The notes: generated by a model from the letters alone, not told the origin. DNA of 24,949 nucleotides from Ectocarpus siliculosus (GCA_000310025.1 FN649750.1:3844854-3869802); one strand, 5' to 3'; shown: positions 1 through 8,916, counted from the stretch's first letter. Numbers and translations: made by a program.

Positions 1-165
1 CAGGCTCTGCAAGCTGGCTTGGGCAACGGGGGGGGGGGAGGTTACAGGATGGGGCGCGCGCGCGCGAGCGGGGAGTGGGTCATGGGCGCGAAGACGGGGC
101 CGGTGCCGGGGTCGGTGGCGTCCGGAGCAGCAGGTGCAGGAGCTGAAGGCCGAGGAGCAGCAGCT

Positions 166-1318
166 ATGTGCAGAGATTTTGCGCGAAGCTACGCACTTGG
201 AAGAGTTGCAGCGTCGACTAGAAAAACTTACACGGGGCTTGGAACATGTGGATAAAGTGGAGGGAACGAGTGCAGAAGAGCCCATGGATTGCGAAGGGGT
301 CAGAGGAAGGGGAGATAGTGGAGGAGCTGGCGGAGTACATGGCTTACTGTAGTGCGTTCCTAGGAAATAGGGATTCGACGATAATGGGGAAGCTCGTGGC
401 GGTAAATTTCTATCATCACCAGTTTCAGGACATGTCTTTGCCGTTGAGTAACCCGTACATAAAATGGGTAGCGCAAGGTATTAAGAGAGGGCACGTGGAG
501 AAAGGTACACAAGCAAGAGTGAGGAGACCTCTGTCATGGGGAATGTTGAGTGCAATGCAGCAGTTGTTGGCGGTGAGGGTGGAGGGGGAAGAGTGCTATG
601 GATCGGATTGGCCTTGACATATCTGCTGATGTTGAGGGCGTCAGAGTTGTTTGCGGAAAAGGATGGAAAAATCCACGAAGTGTACTGCCTGTGCAGGGGG
701 GACGTGGCATTCTTCGAGGGCGATAAGCAGCTGGAAGGACCGGAGAGGTTAAGGGCAGATAAGATAAAAGTGCAGATGAGAGGCTCGAAGGGAGACCAAG
801 GGAGGAAGGGAGCGGTGATGGTCAGGGAGAGGGGGAGGGCGAATGGAGCGGTGGAATTGATGCTGGAACTATGCGGGATTCATGGAAGTGAAGGATCAAG
901 TGCAAAGGCACCATTGATGGTACACAGAAGGGAAGGGAAGTAGGAGGTATGGCAGAGAGGGAAGGCGACAAAACAGATGAGGAAGGGGATAAGAGCGGTG
1001 TCAAAGATGTGGTCGAAGGAAGGGAAAGGGGCAGGGGCGAAGCTAAAACCGGGAGAGTTTGCGTTACATTCGGGAAGGATAGGTGGGGCGACGAGGCTGG
1101 CCGCGAAAGGGATACCGGAGGCTGTGATAAAGAAGGAAGGGAGGTGGTCGTCGAACGCATTCATGGCATACGTGAGGGCGAGTATGCAAGACCCAGCATG
1201 GGTGTCGGCGGTGTTGGAAGAAGGGGAAGGGGTATTGGAGAGACAGCCGGGGCAAGGGACGGAATGGGGAAGAAATCGGGAAGAGGGATCCAGAAGTAAG
1301 AAGAACAAGACTTCGTGA
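166..1318 (+). pseudogene. Broken tyrosine recombinase (DIRS/Ngaro/Crypton-like YR)
   Basis: Reading across three frames gives one recognisable tyrosine recombinase. Its N-terminal core-binding part (about 166-240) has the AASTRKTY motif and continues after a frameshift near 238-240 into a Trp-rich WNMWIKW helix. A second frameshift near 585-605 leads into LALTYLLMLRASELF, which carries the first catalytic Arg. An in-frame TAG lies at 941-943. The same frame then continues to HSGRIGGAT (the H-x-x-R box, about 1062-1090), the GRWSS segment and FMAYVR with the nucleophile Tyr (about 1160-1175). The stop is a TGA at 1316-1318. The family integrates or excises DNA in DIRS, Ngaro and Crypton elements, and many free-standing copies are known in algal genomes. 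No reverse transcriptase is seen beside it, so the parent element cannot be named. The breaks could in principle be short introns, but I see no splice sites at them. Decayed copy is the simplest reading. Confidence 0.8.
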
Positions 1319-2397
1319 TGGGGAAGGTTTGTGTCCAAGCTGGGCGACCAGCGGAATGTGGTCAGCCTGGTTCTTATTACTTGAGGAAGCGTGTGGATTC
1401 CTTAGTAGGCTTAAGGGCCGGAGGGAGGGAGAGATTTCCACCTCCAAGACCCGGCCTTTGCGCGGCGACACAACAATAAAAATGGCTTTTTTCGGGAAGG
1501 GAGAGACAAAAGTAGTGTGCTGTGTACAAATAAATGTGGGTAGCCAGCTGTGGTTGTACCGACGAGCATGGATCCCTTCAGGAGCAAAGATGGTCAAGCC
1601 CAACACGAGTGTATTAGCTACTTTTCCGTGATAGATTCGGTGCTCGCTGCAAAAGCGGGTGTAGAGTTGTACAGCGACGGACGTATTGCATTCAGGGATG
1701 GCCACAGTACGGCGAAGTGATACATAGCGTTTCAGGTGTCATACCTCAGTGTTCGCAAGATCGTTTCCACCGTAATGTACACACCAGATTCACTGATTCG
1801 TTTGGCACCTCGGTGTCGACTTGGTCTGATCGAGTATTTAGAACGAGAAATGGTGCCGCCGCGTGGCAATTTGTTCCATCGCAGATAATGATGTTTTCCT
1901 GTTTTTTTATTTCATCAATATGGCCCAACGAATCCATCTCTATCGAAGAAAAGGGTCTAAGATAGATAAGCAATGAATCCATAGCATCAGCGAAAATTTG
2001 ACTGTTTTTGAGTGCAGATGAAAATGTACAGCAGTACTGCTGCAGGGCGATTTTGTTCCCCGCCGTCGTACGTACATGTAGTGATCCACAAGATGACGTA
2101 CGTAGGATACACCTTATCAGCTCGCAGAAACAGGTTCATTTGTGGGCATCGACAACGAGATGCGTAGTTTATTGTGTACAGCTGTCTGTGCTTATTATTG
2201 TTGTTGCTGCAACAGGTATGTTCAACGAGTGAGTGAAGCGCTACATGTACTACAGCAGTATATGGTATGTACTGTAGCCTTACCTGCAGCTTACTGCAAT
2301 TTCAACAGCAGCCAAATTAGCTATATTGGTTGGGCAGTGTGAAGACAACAAATCACAACAACAACAGCACACAGCCCCATCTCCTCCCTATCGATGC
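1319..2397. other. Intergenic region, no convincing gene
   Basis: Several short ORFs exist on both strands, the longest being a minus-strand ORF at 1746-1982, but none has a recognisable motif or clear splice context. The stretch just after the recombinase (1319-1500) is G-rich and could be the 3' part of the same element. From 2000 to 2330 there are many short CTGCAG and GTAC-type palindromic pieces, but no ordered repeat that I could define. Confidence 0.4.
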
Positions 2398-2401
2398 TCA
2401 C

Positions 2402-2820
2402 CAGTTCCAATGTAGACGAATATCCAGCGGGACGTTCTTCAAGTCTAGAATCTCACGCACCATGACGCACCCTCCAACGTCCTCCACGTTCCTTCTTCTG
2501 CTGATTATCTCCCCCCCTGCAATTGGGCCTTCGTTGACCCTCATTCCGAACAAGAGGTCATTTTCTAGCTGCTCCGGCGGGGGCATCGGCAGTATGGGTT
2601 CGAGCAGGACTCTCTGAACGGTTGTGGCATTGAGGCAGATAGCTCCCTGGTCATCTTCTCCCACCGTCTTGCACACCACGGACAGGGGAACCGGCACCTC
2701 TTTTTCCTCGAGGGAGCTGCGAAGTGCGTCCAAATTGCTCGTGACATCACGCGAAGGTGTTGTTGGCGGCTGCACATGTGCGTGGGGTGCCGACATGTTG
2801 GAATGGGTGTTCAACGGCCG
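2402..2820 (-). CDS. Exon of unknown conserved protein, copy 1
   Basis: A minus-strand reading frame of about 135 residues starts near an ATG at 2796-2794 (open upstream to about 2838). It ends in HWNW just before an apparent TGA. The TGA lies in GGTGAGC, and the exon end at 2402 followed by GTGAGC is a good 5' splice donor, so the stop is probably intronic. A second copy at 18556-18990 on the same strand shares CKTV-EDDQGA, LNAT-VQRV, PMPP-QLE-DLLF, SRRR-VEDV and LD-RxHWNW. The two copies differ mostly by substitutions, plus gaps that are multiples of three. Similarity stops right at the donor. This pattern fits a coding exon under constraint. I do not recognise the protein family. The partner exons are not identified, so this may be part of a live gene or a duplicated exon fragment. 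Confidence 0.55.
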
Positions 2821-2838
2821 ATCCCTGCAGTGCGACTG

Positions 2839-3434
2839 CTACTGCCGCACGCCCTGGGCCCTCCCTCGCTCCTTCTTCTGTCCCCAAGAATGGAGAAACG
2901 TCCGCACAGACCGTTTCCGGACGGGTCCAAGCCCCCATCCCTGGATTGTCGCCCGACAGCAGTCCCGCGTTGTTCCTGGAAAAAGTCTTGGAGCACTCTT
3001 TTGTCCTGGAATTTCTCTCAGAAGGACCTCCTGTGCGACAGGTGGAGGCGCTAAACCCAACTTTGACACGAACTCAACAACGAAATTGCTAAGGGCTCGT
3101 CTTGCACCGTTGTAGGGCGACAGACAGTGGGAGAGTTGAGTGTACACTACATGGCTCGCCTTCTGCGGGTTGAAAAGCCATTTTCACCTGAAAACATACC
3201 ATATAAATAACCAACAGAGCAGCGCGGAGAGAGAGCGAAGAAGAGAATAGCCAAGGGATCGCGGTGGTACACTGCTGCCGCTACTGCTGTGCTGCTGCAG
3301 ATGGACCGGCAGGGAGGCAGACAATGAATGGCCTAATCACCTTGTCGCAGCAGCTCACGCTTCTGCCACACACACTGAGTGACAAGAACCTTCTTCGCTT
3401 CTTTGTGTGAGAGGCGTCAGGCCGAAACTCATTC
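2839..3434. other. Region between the copy-1 exon and the retrotransposon
   Basis: ORFs here overlap each other in several frames and show no motif. A TATAAATA string lies at about 3203-3210, followed by a purine-rich GAGAGAGAGCGAAG stretch. It could be a promoter but has no obvious target gene other than the mobile element 3' of it. There is a CTGCTGCAG-rich patch near 3280-3300. Confidence 0.3.
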
Positions 3435-3711
3435 GGATTGCAGTGACGAACTACGGAGGGACAAGAAGTTTCTTTGTGTTTTCCTTGGGAGTGTAGTAGA
3501 TTGGTGGAGATTCATGGAGATTCGTTCTGGGTATTAAAGCGTTATGCGTGACTTGATGCCGTGATGGAATGACGAGCTCAAGCACGCCCCCGATGAATAC
3601 AACACGTTTTTCACCACGTCTACACGTCTTTACCTACCCGTGCGGCCCGTCATGGCCGAGCTGCTCTACGCTCCCATCACACACAACTGAGCCACCCGAA
3701 TTATCGATCAC
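3435..3711 (+). repeat. 5' LTR of the Copia element
   Basis: This 277-bp block recurs at 8640-8916 with no difference that I could find. The canonical TG...CA ends are probably TG at 3439-3440 and CA at 3709-3710 (272 bp). The extra GGAT and C would then be chance matches or part of the polypurine side. It contains a GTATTAAAG string that could serve as a TATA-like element. Confidence 0.9.
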
Positions 3712-3794
3712 GCTAGCGTATGACACGTCGTCTACGAGAATCGAGTCGAGCTTAGTTTGGAGTATCGCTTTGCGGCGATCAGCAGCAGCCACCG

Positions 3795-6700
3795 ATGAGC
3801 GACACCGAGAAAGATCGAGTGAGCGCCCGACTAGCAGAGGAGGAAGCCCGGATCAACTACTTGGTCGAACAGAGGGTAGAAGCAAGACTGGCCGAGATGT
3901 CGAGGCAAGAAGCAGAGGAGCGGAGGACAGATGACGTCCGGACCGGAAGAGAGCACGAGGATCGCCACCAGCAACACGCGGGGCGGCCATCGGCCAACCC
4001 GACGACCGACGAAATCGCCCGCACACTCGCCGACGCCCTCACCGGTCGACTTCACGTCTCATCAGGGGACATGGGTAGAGTACCCATTAACGCAGGGACG
4101 GTTCGAATGACTGAGACAAAGCGCCTAGCGCCTTGGGATGGTATATTTAAGCAAGGGGAGGATGAGCAGGCTAAGTTCTTGATTTTTCGGTCGAACATGG
4201 TAGCTATGTTTGCCCAGGAAGGAGTGCGTGACGTAGTACTGACTGAAGAAAAGATTCCAGTTGGGAAAGAAGGCGTGAGCATGGAGGAGATGCGTAGGGT
4301 GCATTCGAGTGGAAGGGTAGAAAAGGCAATAACGGCGTGGAACCTGCTGATCACGACAGTGACATACATGCCAATCCTAACCCAGATCATCGCCGATGGG
4401 AGCCCTAGTGGAGGTTGGAAGATATTCCTCAATTATTACGAGCCGCGTGCCAGGGCCGAAAAAGAAAGGCTGTCATCTCAATATCACGCTCTTGAGATGA
4501 AAGTAGGGGAGACCCCGCAAGAGTACTTCGGGAGATTTGCTGTTTTGCGCAGTAGGCTCGCCTCGCACGGTGTTGTTTTCTCCGACGATGATGCCAATGC
4601 CCACATGGTATACCACCTTTCCGACGAGTACTCGGTAGAGAAGAAGATTCTGACCATGTCACCGATTCCCCCCTCGCGCGAGACAATTGAAAAGGCTGTG
4701 CGAGATGCTCATGCGGACTCGGTTCGCCGTCGGGAGGGGGAACCGAAGAATGGCGCGGGGCACGCGTTCGTCGCTTCCGGTGGCATCCGGGGCGATGGAC
4801 GTGTCCAAAATGGGTCGAGTGGAAACGGCGGGGGTCAGGACGTAGACGGAGGCGCCCGGAGTCGGAGCAGGAGCAGGGTGAGAGGAAACAAGAAAGGCGG
4901 AGGTGAGAGAGGAGCCGACAACGACCACTGCTACCTACATCCGCGCTTGTTCCACACCAACGCCCAGTGCTACACCCAGCGCGACCGTCGGAAGGAGCAG
5001 GAGCAGCAGCAGCCCCAACAGCAGCAGTCTCAGCAACAGCAACCCCAACAGCAGCAGTCTCAGCAACAGCAGCCTCAGCAACAGCAGCCTCAGCAACAGC
5101 AACTTTACGGACCGCCGCCGCAGCAGCCGAGCTACAGTGGGGGGGGCTGGGGCGGTGGGCCTCAGCACGGACCTCACAGCGGCTACGGAGGACAGCATCA
5201 GCACAGGTATGCAGCGCCCCCTCGTCCTCCACAACCGCCTTGGCGGCCTCCGTACGGGCACGCTAATGTGATGCACGCGTATAGTGCTATGCCCTACGGG
5301 GGGCCCGCGAATGGTACCGAGTATGGCGGGTGGGAGCAGCAGCTGCAGCAGCAGCAGCCTTCGCCAGACTACTACCAGCAGCAGCCGTACTACCCGCCTC
5401 CGACACCGTACTACCAGCAGCAGCAGCCACCACCGCAGCCTCCGCCACCGCCGTCGTTTCAGCCGCAGCAGCAGCAGCACTCCACCCATGCCCCGCCCCA
5501 GTCGCCCTCTCCCGGAGCAGCAACCTATCCGCCTGGGCATCTCCACTCCCTGATGGCACACTTTGTGTCCGCTGACGAGATGAGTTCGCTTTCGGTTTCG
5601 AGTGATGTAAGCAGTGTCGCATGTGGTGATGATCTTGGCTTTGCTTTGTCTGCACAGAGTTGCGAATACAGTCCTGGTAGGGAGATATTTTGGTCTGATA
5701 GCGGTGCAAGCAACCATTTTGTGAGTAACAGCTCCAAGATGTACAACATCTCGCCTGTCCCCCCCGGCAAAGAATTCATCAAAGTAGGCAATGGTGCTTA
5801 TTTGCGCGTGGAGTGCGTAGGTAGTGTCAATCTGGCATTTCACATGGCAGGAGGTCGATCGGGAGAAGCGGATTTCTGTGTCCAATTGACAGACGTGTAC
5901 GTAGTACCAGGGATTCCCGCGCCGACACCGGAAGGATCTGCCTGTCCAACAACGTCGTGTGGATCAACCGCCGCACCCGCCGTGCCGGCGCCGGTACCGG
6001 CCAGCGGGGGGGGCTCTTCGGTCACCGCGGCGCCCTCGCCGGCCGCCGCCGTTCCTGCAGCCGCTGCCGCACCGCCACCGCCATGGGCATCGCGGACGTA
6101 CACCTACACCCCGCCCACAGCGACCACCGCTTCGCCGCCGCCCACTTCTCCGTCGATCTTCACAGGGTCCGGAGCCGCGTCGCCGATCTCCACGGCGTCT
6201 TCGAGTGCACCGCCGTCCACCGCAGCCACGCCGCCCCGTCCACCGCCGACACCCCCGCCCGCAAGCGCCGCCGCTCCCGCTCCCCATCACCCGCCGCTTT
6301 CACAGCGAGCCGTCAGAGAATTGGGCGAGAAGGAAACCAGAGTGCATGGCCGTACGCGCGGCGACCGAGTGCGCTTCATGGATGAGCAACAGCAACCGCC
6401 GTTGCCGTCAGGTGGCGGCACCGCTCTCCAACACCGCCTTGGGCTGCTGTCGATGATGGGCAAGGATGCGCTCGTCTCGTCGCTCGCCACCCGGGAGGCC
6501 GTCGATCAAGGACGTCGAGACCTGCCACCGTCCGCCAGCATCGCCCCTCCCGCTCCCCCACCGCCGCAAGATACGAGTTTAGCAGGCCATGGGAGCGGGG
6601 GGGCCGCAGGAGCTGGAGGGCCGGGGGGCCTGCACATGTTCGCAGCAATGTTCGCCACCCGCGAGGACGTGGAAGCCACTCTTCGTGCCAAGCGCCCTCC

Positions 6701-6860
6701 TGACAAGATGCCGGACCTCCCTCACTGCCTCGCCAGCGACCTCCGAGTGCCGAAAACGTTCAAGGAGGCCATGCGGTCTCAACATTCAGAGTTGTGGGAT
6801 GATGCAGTCGGTCGGGAGTTTTTCGGTCTGTTGGATGCAGGTACTTTTAGTCCGGTGTAG
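3795..6860 (+). CDS. Copia Gag-protease polyprotein with integrase deletion
   Basis: Predicted protein of 1021 residues. Residues 1-330 are Gag: a charged Arg/Glu-rich start, then a UBN2-type capsid region including YYEPRARAEKERLSSQYHAL and YFGRFAVLRSRL. A zinc knuckle variant lies at C379, H382, H387, C392. Residues about 395-590 are a Gln/Pro/Tyr-rich tract encoded by CAG repeats. An aspartic protease follows, with active site DSGASNH at 635-641 and strand VYVVPGIP ending at about 708. In complete Copia proteins a GAG-pre-integrase HHCC finger and a DDE integrase core come next. Here a Pro/Ala/Ser-rich linker starts directly at residue 709 and leads to the usual pre-RT segment (PKTFKEAMRSQHSELW). 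The ORF ends at TAG 6858-6860, inside the first residues of the RT region. The ATG at 3795 is the first in this frame after the LTR. Confidence 0.85.
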   Translation: MSDTEKDRVSARLAEEEARINYLVEQRVEARLAEMSRQEAEERRTDDVRTGREHEDRHQQHAGRPSANPTTDEIARTLADALTGRLHVSSGDMGRVPINAGTVRMTETKRLAPWDGIFKQGEDEQAKFLIFRSNMVAMFAQEGVRDVVLTEEKIPVGKEGVSMEEMRRVHSSGRVEKAITAWNLLITTVTYMPILTQIIADGSPSGGWKIFLNYYEPRARAEKERLSSQYHALEMKVGETPQEYFGRFAVLRSRLASHGVVFSDDDANAHMVYHLSDEYSVEKKILTMSPIPPSRETIEKAVRDAHADSVRRREGEPKNGAGHAFVASGGIRGDGRVQNGSSGNGGGQDVDGGARSRSRSRVRGNKKGGGERGADNDHCYLHPRLFHTNAQCYTQRDRRKEQEQQQPQQQQSQQQQPQQQQSQQQQPQQQQPQQQQLYGPPPQQPSYSGGGWGGGPQHGPHSGYGGQHQHRYAAPPRPPQPPWRPPYGHANVMHAYSAMPYGGPANGTEYGGWEQQLQQQQPSPDYYQQQPYYPPPTPYYQQQQPPPQPPPPPSFQPQQQQHSTHAPPQSPSPGAATYPPGHLHSLMAHFVSADEMSSLSVSSDVSSVACGDDLGFALSAQSCEYSPGREIFWSDSGASNHFVSNSSKMYNISPVPPGKEFIKVGNGAYLRVECVGSVNLAFHMAGGRSGEADFCVQLTDVYVVPGIPAPTPEGSACPTTSCGSTAAPAVPAPVPASGGGSSVTAAPSPAAAVPAAAAAPPPPWASRTYTYTPPTATTASPPPTSPSIFTGSGAASPISTASSSAPPSTAATPPRPPPTPPPASAAAPAPHHPPLSQRAVRELGEKETRVHGRTRGDRVRFMDEQQQPPLPSGGGTALQHRLGLLSMMGKDALVSSLATREAVDQGRRDLPPSASIAPPAPPPPQDTSLAGHGSGGAAGAGGPGGLHMFAAMFATREDVEATLRAKRPPDKMPDLPHCLASDLRVPKTFKEAMRSQHSELWDDAVGREFFGLLDAGTFSPV
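4999..5492 (+). repeat. CAG-rich low-complexity tract in gag
   Basis: Dense CAG/CAA triplets encode Gln-rich blocks, with CCN codons giving Pro. The first part (about 4999-5103) is an ordered repeat of CAACAGCAGCCTCAG-like units. A second cluster runs from about 5337 to 5480. Both lie inside the polyprotein frame, right after the zinc knuckle. Confidence 0.8.
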
Positions 6861-6866
6861 CAACCA
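6858..6866 (+). promoter_or_regulatory. UAG stop in a CARYYA leaky context
   Basis: The stop is TAG followed by CAACCA, which fits the CAR-YYA hexamer known to favour UAG readthrough in the tobacco-mosaic-virus class of leaky stops. It is the only in-frame stop between 3795 and 8282. Readthrough would yield a Gag-Pro to Gag-Pro-RT-RH ratio. A simple nonsense mutation from CAG or GAG would look the same from this one copy. Confidence 0.45.
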
Positions 6867-8282
6867 GTAGAAAACTTCATCAACGCCAAGTGGGTATTCA
6901 ACTGTAAGGCAGACGAGTACGGATGGCCGACGAAATTCAAGGCAAGACTTGTAGCGCGGGGGGACATGCAGAGGGCTTCGATTGATTTTGGAGAATTGTT
7001 TGCACCCACCGTATCCGTGTCTAGTGTGCGTTTGTTGGCAGCTTTGGCATGTGAGCAGAACCTTGACTTGTGTCATTTCGATATTCAGCAGGCGTTTGTG
7101 CAGTCTGAGCTTGAAGAGGATGTTTTCATGCGTCTCCCGCAAGGTTGTGGTAGGTTATCTGGACTGATCGTGAAGCTATGCAAGAGTCTGTACGGTTTGA
7201 AGCAGGCGTCACGACAATGGCATGCGCACCTGACGAGGTGTTTGTTACTTTTAGGATTTGTACAATGTTTGGCGGATGCATGTGTTTTTCGATTTATGGA
7301 GGATGGATGTGTGATCATGATCATCGTGGTCCACGTGGATGACATTTTTGCCGTAGGGCAGAAGGAGAGATGTGACAAGTTTGGCAGAGACCTCAACGAG
7401 ATGGTCCCCGTGAAGAACCTTGGGGAGTTGAGGTGGTACTCCGCGTGCTTTTACCAGAGAGATCTAGAGAGAGGCCTTTTGAGGATCTCGCAGCAAAGGT
7501 TTGCAGAAGAGTTGGCTGCAGAGTACGGCGTAGAGTGGGGAAAGAGTGTGCCCTTGCCTGTGAGCATGAAGCTCACCGACTTTGACGAGGACGAAGCGTG
7601 TGCTGACGTCCCTTTCCGCGAGTTGGTAGGATCCCTGATGTGGTTGGCCACTCAAACCAGGCCGGACATCGCGAATGCAGTACGAGCAGTAGCGCGGTAT
7701 TGCGCGTCTCCCAAGATGGTGCACTGGAAGGCAGCACTTGGTATTTTAGGGTACGTGCGTAGGACGAGTTGGATGGGGATTACATTTGAGAGGGGTGTCG
7801 TGACTGGCATGAGCATGCAGGTGTTTGTGGATGCTGACTATGCGAGCAAGGCAGCAGACCGTAGGTCGGTTTCAGGAGGACTAGTGATGTGTGGGGGTGG
7901 GTGTGTGACTTGGTTTTCGAGGACGCAGAAGTGCGTTACGCTTTCCACAACGGAAGCAGAGTATGTGGCAATTGCCGACGTCTTGAAGGAGGTGCTTTTC
8001 TTGAGGCAAGTTTGGCGTTTTATGTTGCCAGATGCAGGTATGCCGTGCATTCAAATCTTCGAGGATAATCAGGGAGCGATTCAGATTGCGCACAACCCGA
8101 TCACGAACTCAAACTCGAAGCACATTGATGTACGGCATCACTTTATCAGGGAACTGGTAGAGAGGAAGGAGATTTCGATTACTCATGTGGCGTCGGAGTT
8201 TCAGCATGCAGATTTCTTGACGAAGGCTATCAGCAAGGAATCTTTTGCGTTGCACAGAGACTTTGTGATGAATTTGCAGTGA
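6861..8282 (+). CDS. Copia reverse transcriptase-RNase H (after in-frame UAG)
   Basis: This lies in the same frame as Gag-Pro, directly after the TAG. It opens with AKWVFNCKADEYGWPTKFKA and KARLVARG, the usual start of the RVT_2 (Copia RT) domain, so translation must normally pass 6860. RT landmarks: FDIQQAF with the first catalytic Asp (about 7076-7096), YGLKQASRQWH (about 7192-7222) and HVDDIF with the two catalytic Asp at 7338-7343. RNase H landmarks: VDADYA (about 7828-7845), LSTTEAEY (about 7939-7965), EDNQGAI (about 8060-8080) and SKHIDVRHHFIRE (about 8116-8155), then ADFLTKAI. Stop TGA is at 8280-8282. A start at the internal ATG 6966 would remove the first RT strand, so UAG readthrough or loss of function are the two sensible readings. 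All RT and RH catalytic residues I can check are present. Confidence 0.85.
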   Translation, partial: QPVENFINAKWVFNCKADEYGWPTKFKARLVARGDMQRASIDFGELFAPTVSVSSVRLLAALACEQNLDLCHFDIQQAFVQSELEEDVFMRLPQGCGRLSGLIVKLCKSLYGLKQASRQWHAHLTRCLLLLGFVQCLADACVFRFMEDGCVIMIIVVHVDDIFAVGQKERCDKFGRDLNEMVPVKNLGELRWYSACFYQRDLERGLLRISQQRFAEELAAEYGVEWGKSVPLPVSMKLTDFDEDEACADVPFRELVGSLMWLATQTRPDIANAVRAVARYCASPKMVHWKAALGILGYVRRTSWMGITFERGVVTGMSMQVFVDADYASKAADRRSVSGGLVMCGGGCVTWFSRTQKCVTLSTTEAEYVAIADVLKEVLFLRQVWRFMLPDAGMPCIQIFEDNQGAIQIAHNPITNSNSKHIDVRHHFIRELVERKEISITHVASEFQHADFLTKAISKESFALHRDFVMNLQ

Positions 8283-8639
8283 CAGAGGTGCTTTGGGATC
8301 AAATCGTGCTTTGCCGTTGAGTGGAAGAGAGAGGATATGTACGAGTTTGAACAAGAGATAGAGAGGGTCAAGTGGAGATGGTAGTGTTTTGGAAGGTTAA
8401 TGTTCGGGATTTTTCTTGATGATTTGGAAGAGTTGGTATGCGATTGATTGTTTTTGGAGGTATTGTTTTGGTGTTGGAGTTTTCGATTTTGTCTTGGTTT
8501 TGATTTGTTTTGGGATGAACTGGTATGATAAGGATGACTTTGATATTTTGTTGGAGCATGACGATGCATACGAGCAGGGGGGCTATTCGATATACTCGTA
8601 GCATAGCATGGGGGTGGTATATTGCGTATACATATGCGG
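8283..8639 (+). other. 3' untranslated region of the Copia element
   Basis: Non-coding between the RNase H stop and the 3' LTR. It starts with a GGTCAAGTGGAGATGG segment similar in style to the post-pol segment of plant and algal Copia elements. The middle is T/G-rich. A GCAGGGGGGC run at about 8575 and GCGGGG at 8635-8640 are candidate polypurine tracts. No further gene is seen. Confidence 0.6.
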
Positions 8640-8916
8640 GGATTGCAGTGACGAACTACGGAGGGACAAGAAGTTTCTTTGTGTTTTCCTTGGGAGTGTA
8701 GTAGATTGGTGGAGATTCATGGAGATTCGTTCTGGGTATTAAAGCGTTATGCGTGACTTGATGCCGTGATGGAATGACGAGCTCAAGCACGCCCCCGATG
8801 AATACAACACGTTTTTCACCACGTCTACACGTCTTTACCTACCCGTGCGGCCCGTCATGGCCGAGCTGCTCTACGCTCCCATCACACACAACTGAGCCAC
8901 CCGAATTATCGATCAC
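8640..8916 (+). repeat. 3' LTR of the Copia element
   Basis: Reads as an identical copy of 3435-3711. The sequence before it is ATATGCGGGGA, a short purine-rich run that may be the polypurine tract. Homology to the 5' LTR stops after GATCAC at 8916. The following AGAGGGCAGCC is flanking DNA. Confidence 0.9.

Larger units (their letters stand above)
3435..8916 (+). mobile_element. Ty1/Copia LTR retrotransposon lacking integrase
   Basis: Two 277-bp direct repeats that read as identical bracket a 4.9-kb interior. The domain order is Gag, zinc knuckle, aspartic protease, (integrase missing), reverse transcriptase, RNase H; RT and RH at the end is the Copia order. The interior is one reading frame from 3795 to 8282, interrupted only by a TAG at 6858-6860. 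Identical LTRs mean recent insertion, because the two LTRs are made equal at the time of copying. I find no 5-bp target-site duplication: the flanks are ATTC before 3435 and AGAGG after 8916. No primer-binding site starting TGG directly follows the 5' LTR. The element is non-autonomous for integration and would need integrase in trans. Confidence 0.9.

Noticed and set aside
1-130. Regulatory element in the poly-G and (GC)n tract at the window start
   Set aside because: A G-run at 29-38 and a GCGCGC run at 52-66 are simple low-complexity sequence with no further sign of function.
3203-3210. TATA box driving the Copia element
   Set aside because: It lies outside the LTR, so it would not be carried by the element. 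Chance is likely in this AT-richer patch.
4935-5885. Long minus-strand ORF opposite gag
   Set aside because: It is Leu/Arg-rich because it is the complement of the CAG/CCG repeats. The plus strand has clear Gag, knuckle and protease motifs.
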